A stretch of DNA of 64,000 bases from an uncultured Opitutia bacterium. GTDB lineage: Bacteria > Verrucomicrobiota > Verrucomicrobiia > Opitutales > Opitutaceae. Positions 1 through 10,200 of the stretch are shown in pieces. Position 1 is the stretch's first letter. Each line of letters opens with the position of its first letter. The stretch is from the NCBI GenBank assembly GCA_903902745.1, contig CAIUWA010000016.1, forward strand, positions 124,001 through 188,000, given 5' to 3'. The position numbers and the translations under genes were made by a program. The notes beneath the pieces were generated by a model that worked only from the letters and a program-made list of their open reading frames with translations, had not been told where the DNA came from and made no database searches.

Positions 1-1141
1 GGCCGTGGCCCGACTTGACCCAACTGCTGTTGGCCTTGGTGCGCTTGCGCACGTCGAAGTGGTCGGCCGACGACTGGAACAGCGTGAAGTCATTCCAGAC
101 CGCGACGGTCTCGAACTGGCCGCGGCTCTTCTCGTCCATTTCCGCGACCGCCGGCATGCGCTGGCCGTCCAGCTGGCCGGTGAACATGTCCGCATAGGCA
201 AAACCGAAGCGGCCGGCCCAGCCGGGGATGTTGTGGACCGACTCGCCCCACATCCCCTGCCCCTCGCCGGCGAAGCGCACGTGGCGGTTGTGCAGTTCAT
301 CGCGCAGCGGCACCTCGAAGCGCACGCCGAGGCCCTGGATGAAATCCTGCGACTGCTCGCCGTCGAAGATGAACGTGTGCACCATCCGCACCGCGTCGCC
401 GCCGGCGTGGAAATAAAGCCGCACGGTGAAAGGCAGCCAGGCGCGGCCGCCGGGGCCCTCGTGCTTGCCGTCGAGCTTCACGACGGTGCGGACCGGGCCG
501 GACTGCTCGACGATCGCACTGCTGATCATGCCGGTGAACGTCTCGCGCCGCGTCACGCCCTGCGTGGCAAATTCCGTGCGGTCCTGCCGCAGGCAGACCA
601 GCCGGCCCGACCGCGCGATCTCGCGGCCGTCGCGCATGATCGACTCGATGATCGCCGGGCCGCTGCGCGCGACGCGGCAGATGATGACGCCCGTATCGAT
701 GGTGAATGCCGCCGGCAATTCGCTGACCTTGATCGCCTGGGCTGGCGCCGCCGGCGTGCCGGGGGCAATGGAGAGATGCTCCGCCCGGCCGGTGTTGGCG
801 GCAAGGGAGTGGCCGCTCCACTTGAGCGAGCCGTCTGGCCAAGTGGCCAGCGGCCAGCTCTGTACCGGCACCGCCTCGCCCGCCGCGGTGCGGACCGCAA
901 AGGAAGATTCCTTCGGCACCTGGCCGCGCGGCCAGGGCATGCCCCACGTTGCGCCGGGCAATTCGGCCGGCGTTCCGCCCTCGAGCCAGTGCAGATCAAC
1001 GGGGCCCGCCCCCGGCGCCGTAGCGGCCGCAGGGGCAGCGGGCGCGGTGGCTGCACCCATGACCGCCGGGAACTGCAGGGCGGCGGCGGCGAGGGCGGAG
1101 TTCTTCACAAAATCGCGGCGGGTGAGCGGAGGGGTATTCAT
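1..1141 (-). CDS. PL26/YetA-like exo-rhamnogalacturonan lyase family protein (N-terminal part, cut by window edge)
   Basis: An open frame runs leftward from the ATG at 1139-1141 and leaves the window without a stop, so only about 380 N-terminal residues are seen. The start has a Tat-like signal (TRRDFVK, then an Ala-rich hydrophobic stretch), so export in a folded state is likely. The mature part opens with LHWLEGG, then PWPRGQVPK and WPDGSLKWSGHSL, which matches my memory of the PcRGLX/YetA N-terminal RIFT-barrel domain; a beta-sandwich section follows (about residues 140-300). Known members are exo-acting rhamnogalacturonan lyases that release unsaturated disaccharides from RG-I ends. The catalytic alpha/alpha toroid lies mostly outside the window, so activity cannot be judged. 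The neighbours (GH51, GH35, CE12) support a pectin role. Confidence 0.68.
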   Translation of the reverse strand, partial: MNTPPLTRRDFVKNSALAAAALQFPAVMGAATAPAAPAAATAPGAGPVDLHWLEGGTPAELPGATWGMPWPRGQVPKESSFAVRTAAGEAVPVQSWPLATWPDGSLKWSGHSLAANTGRAEHLSIAPGTPAAPAQAIKVSELPAAFTIDTGVIICRVARSGPAIIESIMRDGREIARSGRLVCLRQDRTEFATQGVTRRETFTGMISSAIVEQSGPVRTVVKLDGKHEGPGGRAWLPFTVRLYFHAGGDAVRMVHTFIFDGEQSQDFIQGLGVRFEVPLRDELHNRHVRFAGEGQGMWGESVHNIPGWAGRFGFAYADMFTGQLDGQRMPAVAEMDEKSRGQFETVAVWNDFTLFQSSADHFDVRKRTKANSSWVKSGHG

Positions 1142-1194
1142 GGAAGTGATTGGGGCTAAAAAACCATTCGTATTGCTCGTTCTCGTCAGAATGA

Positions 1195-1286
1195 TTTCAC
1201 GCAGAGGCGCAGTGACGCAAAGAAAACCCAAGCGAGCCGAGGATATTCCGGTTCTTTGCCCCGCGGCTCTGCGCCTCTGCGCGAAA
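1195..1286. repeat. intergenic inverted repeat, 'CGCAGAGGCGCAG' family, copy 1
   Basis: The arms at 1195-1212 and 1269-1286 are near-perfect inverted copies (TTTCACGCAGAGGCGCAG against CTGCGCCTCTGCGCGAAA). It fills the gap between the GH51 and PL26-like genes. Three related copies occur at 26.9, 29.7 and 31.4 kb, always between locus genes. It may act as a transcript stabiliser or attenuator, but this is inference. Confidence 0.8.
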
Positions 1287-1303
1287 ACGATTGAAAAGAT
1301 CGC

Positions 1304-3289
1304 TCAGCCGCCGGTCTTCAGGCGGATGATCGTGAGCGAGTTGGCGGGGAAGCTGCGCGGGAAGGCCGGGCCGGGGATTTTCACGGTTTCCTCGCGCGGC
1401 GCGACCTGATTGGGCGCGTCGAAGGAGTTTTCATCATCGGCGCTGGCCGAGGTGAGCACGGTGGCGCGGGCCTCCGCGACGACGCTGGCCGCGCCGCGCA
1501 GCTCGATGTCCGCCGCGACCTCGCGGTCGGTCGCGTTGACGACGTCGAGGATCGTCTCGCCGGTCTTTTGATCGAGGCCGGCGACAACGTAGAGCGAGGG
1601 TCTGGCGGGAGCACTGGCGGCGGGCGGAGCCGGTTCGAGCGTCACGGGCAGCACGACATCCGGCCGGTTGCGGGCGAAGAGCGCCTGCACGTGATACGAC
1701 GGCGAGCCGTACACGCGGGTGTTGTCGAACCAGATGAGGTCGGGATTCCACTGCCACGCGCCGGCCTTGGCGAAAAGCGGGGCGTAGGAGGTCATGGTGA
1801 CGACATCGCTGTTCCGCACGAAGCCGGTCATGATGGCCGCCTCGGCGATCGCGGCGCGCAGGTTGTTGCGCTTGGCCGGGCCGTCGTGCGCGGCGAATTC
1901 ACCCGCGAAGATCTTCGGGCCGTTGCGGTCCTGCGCGTCGTAGCGGTTCACGTTGTCGAGGAACCACTGCGGCGAACGGTAGAAATGCTCGTCCACGATG
2001 TCCGCCGGCGTGCCACCGCGGAACTTGTCCCACGCCAGCTTCCAGCGCGCCTGATCGCCGGCGTCCACGCCCGGCCCGGCGCCGGTGACGATCTGCATGT
2101 CGGGGTACTTCGCCTTGATCGCCTTGTAGAAAATCGGGTAACGCTCGAAGTATTCCTCGCCCCACTGCTCATTGCCCACGCCGATCATCTTCATGTTGAA
2201 CGGCGCCGGATGGCCTAGCGCGGCGCGCTTCGCCCCCCACTCGCTCGTGACCGGCCCGTTGGCAAACTCGATGAGGTCGAGCGCGTCCTGTACGAACGGG
2301 TCGAGCTCGGCCAGCGGCACGAGCTGCTTGCTCTGGAACTGGCAGGCCATGCCGCAGTTGATGATTGGCAGCGGTGAGGCGCCGATGTCCTCGCACAGCT
2401 GGAAATACTCGAGGAAACCCAGGCCGTAGGTCTGGTAGTAATTGGGTGCGGTGAGGCGCACGGCGTCCTGCCAGCGGTTCCAGTTTTGCGGTCGGGTGGC
2501 GAGATCACCGATCGTGTCCTTCCACTGGTAGCGGTTGAGCAGGTCCTTGCCCTCCACAATGCAGCCGCCGGGAAACCGCAGGAACGACGGATGCATGTCC
2601 GCAAGCATCTGCACGAGGTCGGCACGCAGGCCGTTGCGGCGGTCCTTCCACGTGTGCTCGGGAAAGAGCGAGACGACATCGAGGTCGAGGCTGCCCGTCT
2701 CCGTCGCCAGCACGAGCAGGCGCGCATGCAGCGCGGTCGAGGAACTGCGGAGCATGCCCTCGAGCGTGCGCCACTGCATCCCCGGAGCATCGAAACGCGT
2801 TTCGCCGAGCAAGCGGCCGGTCTCGTCCTCGAGCAGCACGCGAAGCGGCGCCGTGCCGCGGGCGCGCACGGTGAACCGATAGTTGTCATTTGCCTTCAGC
2901 GCGATGCCGCCAAAGCCGGCGTTCGCCACGCCGAAGCCCTTGCCCGCCGCGCTCACGACCATCCGCGCATAATGGGGATTTTTGGCGTTGAGCGGATCGA
3001 GAGATTCGACCGTGAGGTTGCCGTTGGCCCCGCCGCGGCTGACTGGGGCCCAGGAAAAAAGATGCTCCTCGTGCTCGAACGAGCGGTTCTGCACCAGCTC
3101 GGCGTAAAGCCCGCCGTCGGCGCCATAGTTGATGTCCTCGAAGAAAATCCCGTGCAGCAGCGGGCTGACCTCATGGCCGGGATGGGCCACGTCGACGGTG
3201 ATGCGGGTGGCGGGCGCGGCGGCGAAGGCGCTGGCGGCCAGAGCGAGCGCGAGGATTGCGGACAGGCCGGGCATTCTAGATCGGAGCAT
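1304..3289 (-). CDS. GH51 alpha-L-arabinofuranosidase, secreted
   Basis: This 661-residue protein has a signal peptide (residues 1-24, ending near AFAAAP). It then has the GH51 N-terminal section with LLHGIFFEDINYGADGG and a beta-sandwich (carbohydrate-binding-like) insert at about residues 100-210. The (beta/alpha)8 barrel follows, with FLRFPGGCIVEG. The acid/base Glu lies in GVGNEQWGEEYF and the nucleophile Glu in FAGEFAAHD; both are intact. A C-terminal beta domain completes the usual length. It should remove terminal alpha-L-arabinofuranosyl groups from arabinan or arabinogalactan side chains. It lies between the PL26-like and GH35 genes on the same strand. The ATG at 3289 is used; an internal Met (residue 6) is also possible, and no clear Shine-Dalgarno decides it. 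Confidence 0.93.
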   Translation of the reverse strand: MLRSRMPGLSAILALALAASAFAAAPATRITVDVAHPGHEVSPLLHGIFFEDINYGADGGLYAELVQNRSFEHEEHLFSWAPVSRGGANGNLTVESLDPLNAKNPHYARMVVSAAGKGFGVANAGFGGIALKANDNYRFTVRARGTAPLRVLLEDETGRLLGETRFDAPGMQWRTLEGMLRSSSTALHARLLVLATETGSLDLDVVSLFPEHTWKDRRNGLRADLVQMLADMHPSFLRFPGGCIVEGKDLLNRYQWKDTIGDLATRPQNWNRWQDAVRLTAPNYYQTYGLGFLEYFQLCEDIGASPLPIINCGMACQFQSKQLVPLAELDPFVQDALDLIEFANGPVTSEWGAKRAALGHPAPFNMKMIGVGNEQWGEEYFERYPIFYKAIKAKYPDMQIVTGAGPGVDAGDQARWKLAWDKFRGGTPADIVDEHFYRSPQWFLDNVNRYDAQDRNGPKIFAGEFAAHDGPAKRNNLRAAIAEAAIMTGFVRNSDVVTMTSYAPLFAKAGAWQWNPDLIWFDNTRVYGSPSYHVQALFARNRPDVVLPVTLEPAPPAASAPARPSLYVVAGLDQKTGETILDVVNATDREVAADIELRGAASVVAEARATVLTSASADDENSFDAPNQVAPREETVKIPGPAFPRSFPANSLTIIRLKTGG

Positions 3290-3378
3290 GATTCGGAGGG
3301 AGTTGGCGGATTACACGAGGAATCACATTCGTCAGCAAGGATACAGGTCGTAAGCCGGCTTCGCGCTGGGTTTCTAAA

Positions 3379-3457
3379 GGTAGGGCGAACCGTCCCGGTG
3401 AGCCGCGACTCGTTCGACGGGTTCAGCGCAGGCTCGGCAGGGACGCCTCGCCCTACC
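3379..3457. repeat. intergenic inverted repeat, 'GGTAGGGCG' family, copy 1
   Basis: GGTAGGGCG at 3379-3387 pairs with CGCCCTACC at 3449-3457. Further pairing inside (GTCCC with GGGAC, GAGCC with GGCTC) gives a long imperfect stem. It occupies the space between the GH35 gene end and the GH51 gene start. The same arms recur at 63439-63554. Confidence 0.8.
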
Positions 3458-3484
3458 CTCGATCCCATTGTGTGATTTCAAATA

Positions 3485-5953
3485 TCACTGCCCTCCATCC
3501 AGTACGGCATCGTATTCTTGCACGAGCTTTACGCTCTTGAGTTGGAGGGCGTCCGCGCCGCCGGGAAATTCGGGCCGGGCGCCCGCGGCGAGGTAGAGCG
3601 GCGTGTCCGCGCGCAGCGGGAGGATCTTCAGGTCGAGCCCGCGGCTGAGTTCCTCAGGCGTGAAGCGCCACAGTGCGATTTCCCACGGCGTGCCCTTGTA
3701 GAAGTTGTCGTTGTCGAAGCGGTCGCCGGCATACAGGCGGGCGACATCGCCCGTGTAGGAAATCTCCAGGAACGTGCGGGAACCATCGAGGACCGACGGC
3801 GGAACGCGCAGATTCCACTGGGCCGCGCGGTCGAAGTCAGCGTCTTCCGGCTCCATTGCAACGTGGCGGCGCGGATTCGGATTCATCCGGGCAGGAGTGG
3901 AAGGCGCGGCCGGCTTCACCGTCCGGATGTCCACCGTCACCGACGGTTGCGTGACCTTAGCCGTGGACACGTATTGCGTGAAAATTCCGTCGCGGCCCGC
4001 ATCGCGGAAACCTGTGCCTGGACGCGCCAGCGCGGGGAAGATCTCGACTTTGAGATTGGCTGGATCGCGCGAGACCACGTGCACCTGGTCGTCTGCGAAA
4101 TAAACATCGCCGGACGACAGGACCAAACGTTCCCGGCCGGCCAAGGTCGCCTTCGCGAGATGCAAGGCCTGCTCGCGGGGAAGCACGATGATCTGCGTGT
4201 GCTTGCCACTGGCGTGGATCACATCGATTGCGACATCTGTGCCGGGGGTAATCGTCACCGTCTGGAGTCCGGCCGAAGGACCGTCTTGGTCTTTCGCGAC
4301 GACCAGCACTTTCGCGCCCGGCGCCTTGAGCGTGTCACCCTTCGGTAGGATGAAAGCGAACTCGGAGCGCAATTCCGGCCAGGCGGCAAAGACCAGCGTG
4401 GCAGGATCGTCGAGTCGGCCCACGAGCTCGGCGGTGGCGTATCGCAGCGTCACTCCGCCGACGTCGAGATTCACGGGCCAGTACGTGTAGACGCCGTTCG
4501 GAATCGTCACCGGCTGGCTGGGGATTTTCACCGTGCCGGCCGGGAGCTTGAGCGCGACCTGGAAATCCGCCTTGGCGCCCAGCGGGTGCTGTCGCTGGTA
4601 GTTGTTGATGAAGATGAATCCGCTCCGGCCGTCGGTCCGGGCGGTGAAGCGCGGCGTGGTAGCGTCTTCCCGATCCTTCGGCATCTGCGTTGGGAAATAA
4701 GCGGCCATCGGCGCAAGCTGCGCGCCGAAGTCGTGAAGGAAAAGATGCAGCAGCCGCATCGTCCGGTAAGATTCGTTAAACTGCCCGAACTCGCGGAGCG
4801 GCGCCTGAAAGTCATAGGACTTCGCCTCCATGTCGTTGTAGCCATTCCAGACCGACTGGGTTTCCTGCAGCGCGGTGAGGCCGGGGGGATTCGTGCCGCC
4901 GTGATACATGTAGTAGCCAAGCCCGGTGATGCCCGCGCCGACCTTCACGAGCGCAGCGGCGGTGGAATCGTCGGCGCCCATGATGGGCCGGCGGTGATAG
5001 GCGATCGACATGCCGCCGCCCATCTCGGCGGTGAGAAAGGGGAAGCCATCGTATTTCGAATTGTAGCCCGGATTCTTCGGCGTGAGGTCGCCCATGACAT
5101 TGTCCTCGGCGCGGATCGTCGTGAAGAAGAAGTTCTGGTTCGGCGGGAGCTCGGTGAGGCTGGCGCTCCAGAACTGCTCGGTGTAGCCGCCGAAACCCGG
5201 GAGAAACTCCGCCGGCGGCACCGCGGCATTGTCCCAGCCGGTCGCCGTGTAGAACGGCGCGTTGATCCCCGCCTCGTGCGCCAGCTGCAGCAGCGTCTGC
5301 ATGTGCTCGATGCCGCCGCGGCCGGGATGATACTCGTTTTCGATCTGCACGCCCGCGATCGGGCCGCCGTCCGACCAAAACAGCCCTTTCAGCTGCCGGC
5401 CGATTTCACCGTAGAAAATCTTCACCTTCGCGAGGTAGGCAGGATCGTTGGAGCGCGTCTGGCCGAACTTGACGAGCCAGTCGGGAAACCCGCCGTTGCG
5501 CACCTCGCCATGGTCCCACGGCCCGATGCGGACCCAGGCGTACAGGCCATGCTTCCCGCACAGCTCGACGAAGCGCCGCAGATCGCGCTGGCCCGACCAG
5601 TCGAATTTGCCCTCGGTTTCCTCGTGATGAATCCAGAAGACGTAGGTCGAGATCACGTTGATGCCGCCGGCCTTCATCTTGAGGATTTCCGTCTCCCACT
5701 CCGCCGCCGGGTAACGCGAGTAATGGAATTCGCCCATGACGGGAAACCACGGCTGCCCGTCGAGCGTGAGGTAGCGGCTGTTCGCCGAAAACTCATGGCC
5801 GGCCGGTGATCTGCCGCCGACGGCAAAGGCCAACGGCTCAGGTGCCCGGGCCGGCACGCTGGCGTCGATCGTCATCTCCATGGCCGGCACGCGTGAAACG
5901 AGCAGGAGGCAGGAGATCGGAGCAAAATGCAGGAGTCGGGATAAGGGGGGCAT
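3485..5953 (-). CDS. GH35 beta-galactosidase, secreted
   Basis: The 822-residue protein has a signal peptide (about residues 1-24) and then a GH35 catalytic barrel. RYLTLDGQPWFPVMGEFHYSRYP is the usual family opening, split here only for length. WVRIGPWDHGEVRNGGFPDWL is the conserved loop, GVQIENEY carries the acid/base Glu, and FLTAEMGGGMS carries the nucleophile Glu. Large C-terminal beta domains (from about residue 430) match long bacterial members. Expected substrates are terminal beta-galactosyl residues of (arabino)galactan chains on RG-I. It is upstream of the GH51 gene in the same transcriptional direction. The ATG at 5953 gives a full signal peptide. Confidence 0.92.
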   Translation of the reverse strand: MPPLSRLLHFAPISCLLLVSRVPAMEMTIDASVPARAPEPLAFAVGGRSPAGHEFSANSRYLTLDGQPWFPVMGEFHYSRYPAAEWETEILKMKAGGINVISTYVFWIHHEETEGKFDWSGQRDLRRFVELCGKHGLYAWVRIGPWDHGEVRNGGFPDWLVKFGQTRSNDPAYLAKVKIFYGEIGRQLKGLFWSDGGPIAGVQIENEYHPGRGGIEHMQTLLQLAHEAGINAPFYTATGWDNAAVPPAEFLPGFGGYTEQFWSASLTELPPNQNFFFTTIRAEDNVMGDLTPKNPGYNSKYDGFPFLTAEMGGGMSIAYHRRPIMGADDSTAAALVKVGAGITGLGYYMYHGGTNPPGLTALQETQSVWNGYNDMEAKSYDFQAPLREFGQFNESYRTMRLLHLFLHDFGAQLAPMAAYFPTQMPKDREDATTPRFTARTDGRSGFIFINNYQRQHPLGAKADFQVALKLPAGTVKIPSQPVTIPNGVYTYWPVNLDVGGVTLRYATAELVGRLDDPATLVFAAWPELRSEFAFILPKGDTLKAPGAKVLVVAKDQDGPSAGLQTVTITPGTDVAIDVIHASGKHTQIIVLPREQALHLAKATLAGRERLVLSSGDVYFADDQVHVVSRDPANLKVEIFPALARPGTGFRDAGRDGIFTQYVSTAKVTQPSVTVDIRTVKPAAPSTPARMNPNPRRHVAMEPEDADFDRAAQWNLRVPPSVLDGSRTFLEISYTGDVARLYAGDRFDNDNFYKGTPWEIALWRFTPEELSRGLDLKILPLRADTPLYLAAGARPEFPGGADALQLKSVKLVQEYDAVLDGGQ

Positions 5954-6103
5954 GGGGGAGGATTTGGAATTGGGAATTTGTGACTCGGAATTCGGAATGC
6001 GGAATTTGCAGTTGGATGTTGGGCGCTGGTCATCGCGCCAGCGGGCTTTCCACTAATTACCAATTCCCAATACCTCTGCGACCGGTTCAGCTCCCTCGCG
6101 CTT

Positions 6104-7141
6104 TCAGTGTGAATCCTCCGCCGGCGGTACAAGCCCGATCATCGTCGGCGCATCCCGGTCGCATGTGAGCCAACCGTCGGCATATTTCAGCTCCACGACT
6201 TGGATCGAGCTGCGCTTGGTGTCGCGCGCGCTGGAGTCGGCGGCTACGCCGGGATGAACGAAATAAAACAGGAAGGCGCGGTCGCCGCTAAGGATCACCT
6301 CGGGGTGATGGCCGCCGTTCTGGTCGTCCTTCCCCGTGCCGGGCTGGTCGAGGAGACTGGCGGGCTGGCGTTCCCAGGTGAGCGCGTCGTCAGAGCGATA
6401 AGCTCCGAGGCCGATGTTGCCGAGCAGATCGATCAGCAGCCAGTAGTGGCCGTGCCAGTAAAACGCCAGTGGCGCCTCCCCGCGGTCGCGCGGCAGGTGG
6501 GCCGAGCCCTGGTCGGTCCAGTGGTAGAGGTCCGGGCTGTCGGCGTAGTAGGTGGTCTTGCCGGTGCGCTCGTTGTTATACCACATGCGCCAGGTGCCGT
6601 TGGGCAGCCGCAGCACGCAGGGATCGATGACCTTGTTCGTGACCAGCGGGAGCGTGCCCTCGTATTTCCACTGCTTCAGGTCGGGGCTCGTGACGTGGAC
6701 GATATTCCGGGGATGCTCCCAGTCGGGAAAAATGCCGGGCACCACGACGACGAACATGTGATAGAGCCCCCGATCGTAAACGAGGGCCGGCGCCCAGAAG
6801 GTGGGCGTCTCAGCGGTGTCGGGGATGTCCTTCGGAAAATCCACCGTGCCGCGGTAGGTCCACGTCGCGCCGTCGGCCGACTCGGCGATACCGATGGGCG
6901 TGCCATGCACCCACGTGACCGCGGTGAGGCCGGGGACGTTGGCCCGGCGGTTGGTGTAGAACATCAGCCATTTCTTCCCGGCCCGGTCGTAGATGATGGA
7001 AGGGTCGGCCGCGCCATCGAACACCGGGTCGCGAAAAAGCGGCTTGGGGGCGAGCACGCCAGGCTGGTCCGCGCCGGAAGCGGCGAAAGGCGGCAGGGCC
7101 AGGACACCGAGCAGCGCGGTGAGAATCAATTTTCCATTCAT
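6104..7141 (-). CDS. GH43-like five-bladed beta-propeller glycosidase, secreted
   Basis: The 345-residue protein has a signal peptide (residues 1-23, before ADQPG). The beta-propeller shows the three acidic positions typical of GH43/GH32-clan enzymes: Asp in GAADPSIIYD (blade 1), Asp in NKVIDPCVLRL (blade 3) and Glu in RGEAPLAFYW (blade 4). A late His (GHHPEVI) sits where GH43 enzymes often coordinate a central ion. The substrate is probably an arabinan or a xylosyl/galactosyl chain; the sequence alone does not separate arabinosidase from galactosidase. It lies between the GH35 gene and a DUF4450 gene and is probably co-expressed with them. Confidence 0.82.
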   Translation of the reverse strand: MNGKLILTALLGVLALPPFAASGADQPGVLAPKPLFRDPVFDGAADPSIIYDRAGKKWLMFYTNRRANVPGLTAVTWVHGTPIGIAESADGATWTYRGTVDFPKDIPDTAETPTFWAPALVYDRGLYHMFVVVVPGIFPDWEHPRNIVHVTSPDLKQWKYEGTLPLVTNKVIDPCVLRLPNGTWRMWYNNERTGKTTYYADSPDLYHWTDQGSAHLPRDRGEAPLAFYWHGHYWLLIDLLGNIGLGAYRSDDALTWERQPASLLDQPGTGKDDQNGGHHPEVILSGDRAFLFYFVHPGVAADSSARDTKRSSIQVVELKYADGWLTCDRDAPTMIGLVPPAEDSH

Positions 7142-7215
7142 GGGGCGGACGGGGTTGCCGCCGAGGATGGCGGCGCGGGGTTCCAGAGCAAAGGAGTTTT
7201 GCCGGTCGCGTCGGC

Positions 7216-10200
7216 CTATCGCTCGAGGGTCGCGGCCATCAAGCCGATCACCACGTCGTTCGCCAGCGTACGGAGGGTGAGCGATTGCAGCTCCCGCCCG
7301 GGTTCGAGCGGAAGCGCGAGCACCGTCGCCGCGCCACCCGGCACGGCGCGTCCCTGACCCTGGAACGCGGTTTCATCGAGGAGGCGCACGCGTCCGGTCT
7401 GCAGGTCGACGCGCGGTGGCAGGGCGCCCGGCCGCGCGAAGGAAAAATCATCGATGAAATAATCCTGGTCGATCGGCCACCAGTTGTCGGGATTGCGGAG
7501 CGCGAGGCGGGCGTGGCCGCCGTCGCGGTAATTCACGACGATCTCCCCGTTGTCGAGATGGCTCTGCATCCAGTAAGTCGAGCCCGCCATGAGCAGATAA
7601 ACCTGCTGCGCGTGGCCGCCGAGCGGCACCGTCACCTCGCGCGGGTAGTTGTCCCATTGCGAGGTAAACACGATGTTCTTCGCCTCGCCCGGCCCCGGCG
7701 TGGCCAGCGGCACGCCATTCGGCAGCATGATCCGTCCGCCCTGCGCCGCGGCCGCCGCGCGCAGGCCGGCATCGTTGATGTCGGGCCGCGCGTTGAACGA
7801 CCCGGCCCAGCCGCCGATGCCCTGCTTGGGCAACGCCAGGGAGACGAAGGGCGAGCGCGGCGCGCGGTACTCGTTGCGGAAAATCTGCGTGACGCGGTCG
7901 TTGAATGCGGCCGAGAGGTCGACCGACTCCCATTTTTGAGCAGCTGGAAGCTTTGTGGTCCAGTCGCCCCCCATCCCCTCCGGCCGGGGCCGGGCGGGTG
8001 GCGGAGTCGCCGCGGGGCGCCACCAGCTCATCTGTCCCTGCCTGGCCGGGGAAAAGGCCACGGCGCCCGCCGGTCCCGCCGCCGTCTCCGGCACACCGCC
8101 GGTCCACGAGATGATCACGTCCTGGCGCGCCGCCGCGTCCGCGGTGATCTCGATGCGCGGTTCGCCGACCGCATCCTCGATCACGCGCCAGGCACCCGGC
8201 CGGCCGTTCACCGTCACCCCGGCCACCTGGTCGCGCCGCGCCACGACCTGCAGCCGCAGCTTTTGCGAAGCGCCAAATCTGGGTTCGACCGCATAGGTGT
8301 CGACCAGTCCGTCGCGGCGGAAGGTGAAGGTGAGATTCGGGTGCCGCAGATTCGCGTGATCCCATTGCGCGGGAAATCCCGGCACGATCCGCAGTTCGCC
8401 CGCCAGTGCGTCCGGCTTCACGCCAAACAAACCCTCGATCAGCGCGCGCGACAGCACGCCGCCGCCATCGGCGAAGTCGCGCTGCGATTCACGGCGATAG
8501 ACATCGAGATAGTTCATCGTGCCGATGTCGCCCGGGCACATCCCCAGGTACATGCTGGCGAGCAGCGCGCCCTTGGTGAGGCGGAACGCCTCATCGGCCC
8601 GGCCCGCCTGCCAGTAGCCGAGGGCGGTGTGCGCGATCTCGGCCAGGACGACGTTGTTGACCGACCACGAGTATGGCATCCAGTCGGACGTGGCCACGAC
8701 GTGATAATCGTCGTCCGCCGGCACGCCCGGGCCGCGGATCGGCAAATGGGGAATCTGCGTGTCGACCTGCCGCGTCATCTGCCACGCCTCCTGCGGCGTC
8801 GGCACCTCGGAATCGATCGTATGATAAAACGACCACACGGCGGCGTCCGGATGCACCAGCTGCCGGCCGAGGTAGTCCTTGTACTCGGCGAACCCGCCGT
8901 CGGGGAGCCACAGGAGTTCGCGCATGGCCCGCGCGATCAGCGCGGCCTCGCATTCGTAGGGCGCGTCATCGTGCCCGAGCAGGCGCGCGAGCCGCGCCGC
9001 CATCTTGTTGTGATAATAGTTGTAGGCCGATCCATGGGTCGTGCCGCCGCCGCCATACTGGATGTCGTCGCCGGCCCAGATGACCGTGTAGGCCTCGTAG
9101 AGCGGCAGCTTTTCCGGGCCGTATTCCCGGCGGAACAGCCGGCGTTCCCATGCGAGGTGCCGCTCGATCACCGGCCACATCTGCCGCGCGAACGCGCGGT
9201 CGCCGGTCCACAGCAGGTGACGGAACACCGCGTCGATGTAGACGGTATTCATGTCGTAGTGGGAATTCGAGATGTCGCCGTTGCTGTGCAGCGCCGCCTC
9301 GCTCCGCGCGAGATTCGAGGCCTCGTCGGGTGGTGGAATTTTTTCCGGGACCGGATCGGTGTTCTGCCGCGTCGCCCAAGAGGAAAAATGCCGGCGCGCC
9401 CGGTCGTGCCAGCCGAGCTCGTCCATCACATAGGGCCCGCGCCAGCCGAGCAGCTTCGTCCGCCAGGCAATCGCCCCGTGCATCACCGCGCCCTGCGTTT
9501 CGTCCCACACGCCGTCGGCCGCGATGTTCAGCGCCGGAACCGCGGCATTGATGTACGGATCCGGCGTCTCGACCGTGACCTGTTCGCGCAAGGCCTGAAA
9601 ATGGGCGTCGGTTTCGGCGAAAACGCGCGGCAGGTCGGCGGCGGTGTAAGCGGGCAGGAAACTCACCTCCGGCGGCCGGCGGTCGAGACCCGGGCGGTCG
9701 GCCGTGACCTCGAGATAGACGGGCAGCTCCTCCTCCTTGACCGGAACGTCGCTGGTGCGCTGCACGGCGAGAAACAAGGGCGTCCCCCCGGTCCGCAAAC
9801 CCGCGCGGCCCACGACGACGGGCGCGGCCGTCGCGCCGCCGGACGAGGCCAGCAGCTCGGCGAGGGACGACCACTTCGCCGCATCGGCGACCGCCAGCTG
9901 CGCCTCGACGGGTCCGGTTCCCACCAGCGTCGCCAGGGGATGGTGCAAGGTGAACGCGCCGCCCTGGATCGTGAAGGTGTCCTCGCGGCAATATTCGGGC
10001 CGCAGTTGGAACTGCGGCGTGAGCGAGGCGCCGCCGGCCAGGTCCCCGTCGCGGCTGCCGCGCTGGCCGTTCAAGCCGCCATAGGCCCAGACGAGCTCGA
10101 GGTCGGACGGCGTGCCGGCCACCGCCACGCGCAGGATGAGCCCGTCCGTCGCGGCCAGCGCGAGCACGGTGAGATTCAGGACGCCCTCCGCGCCCAGCAG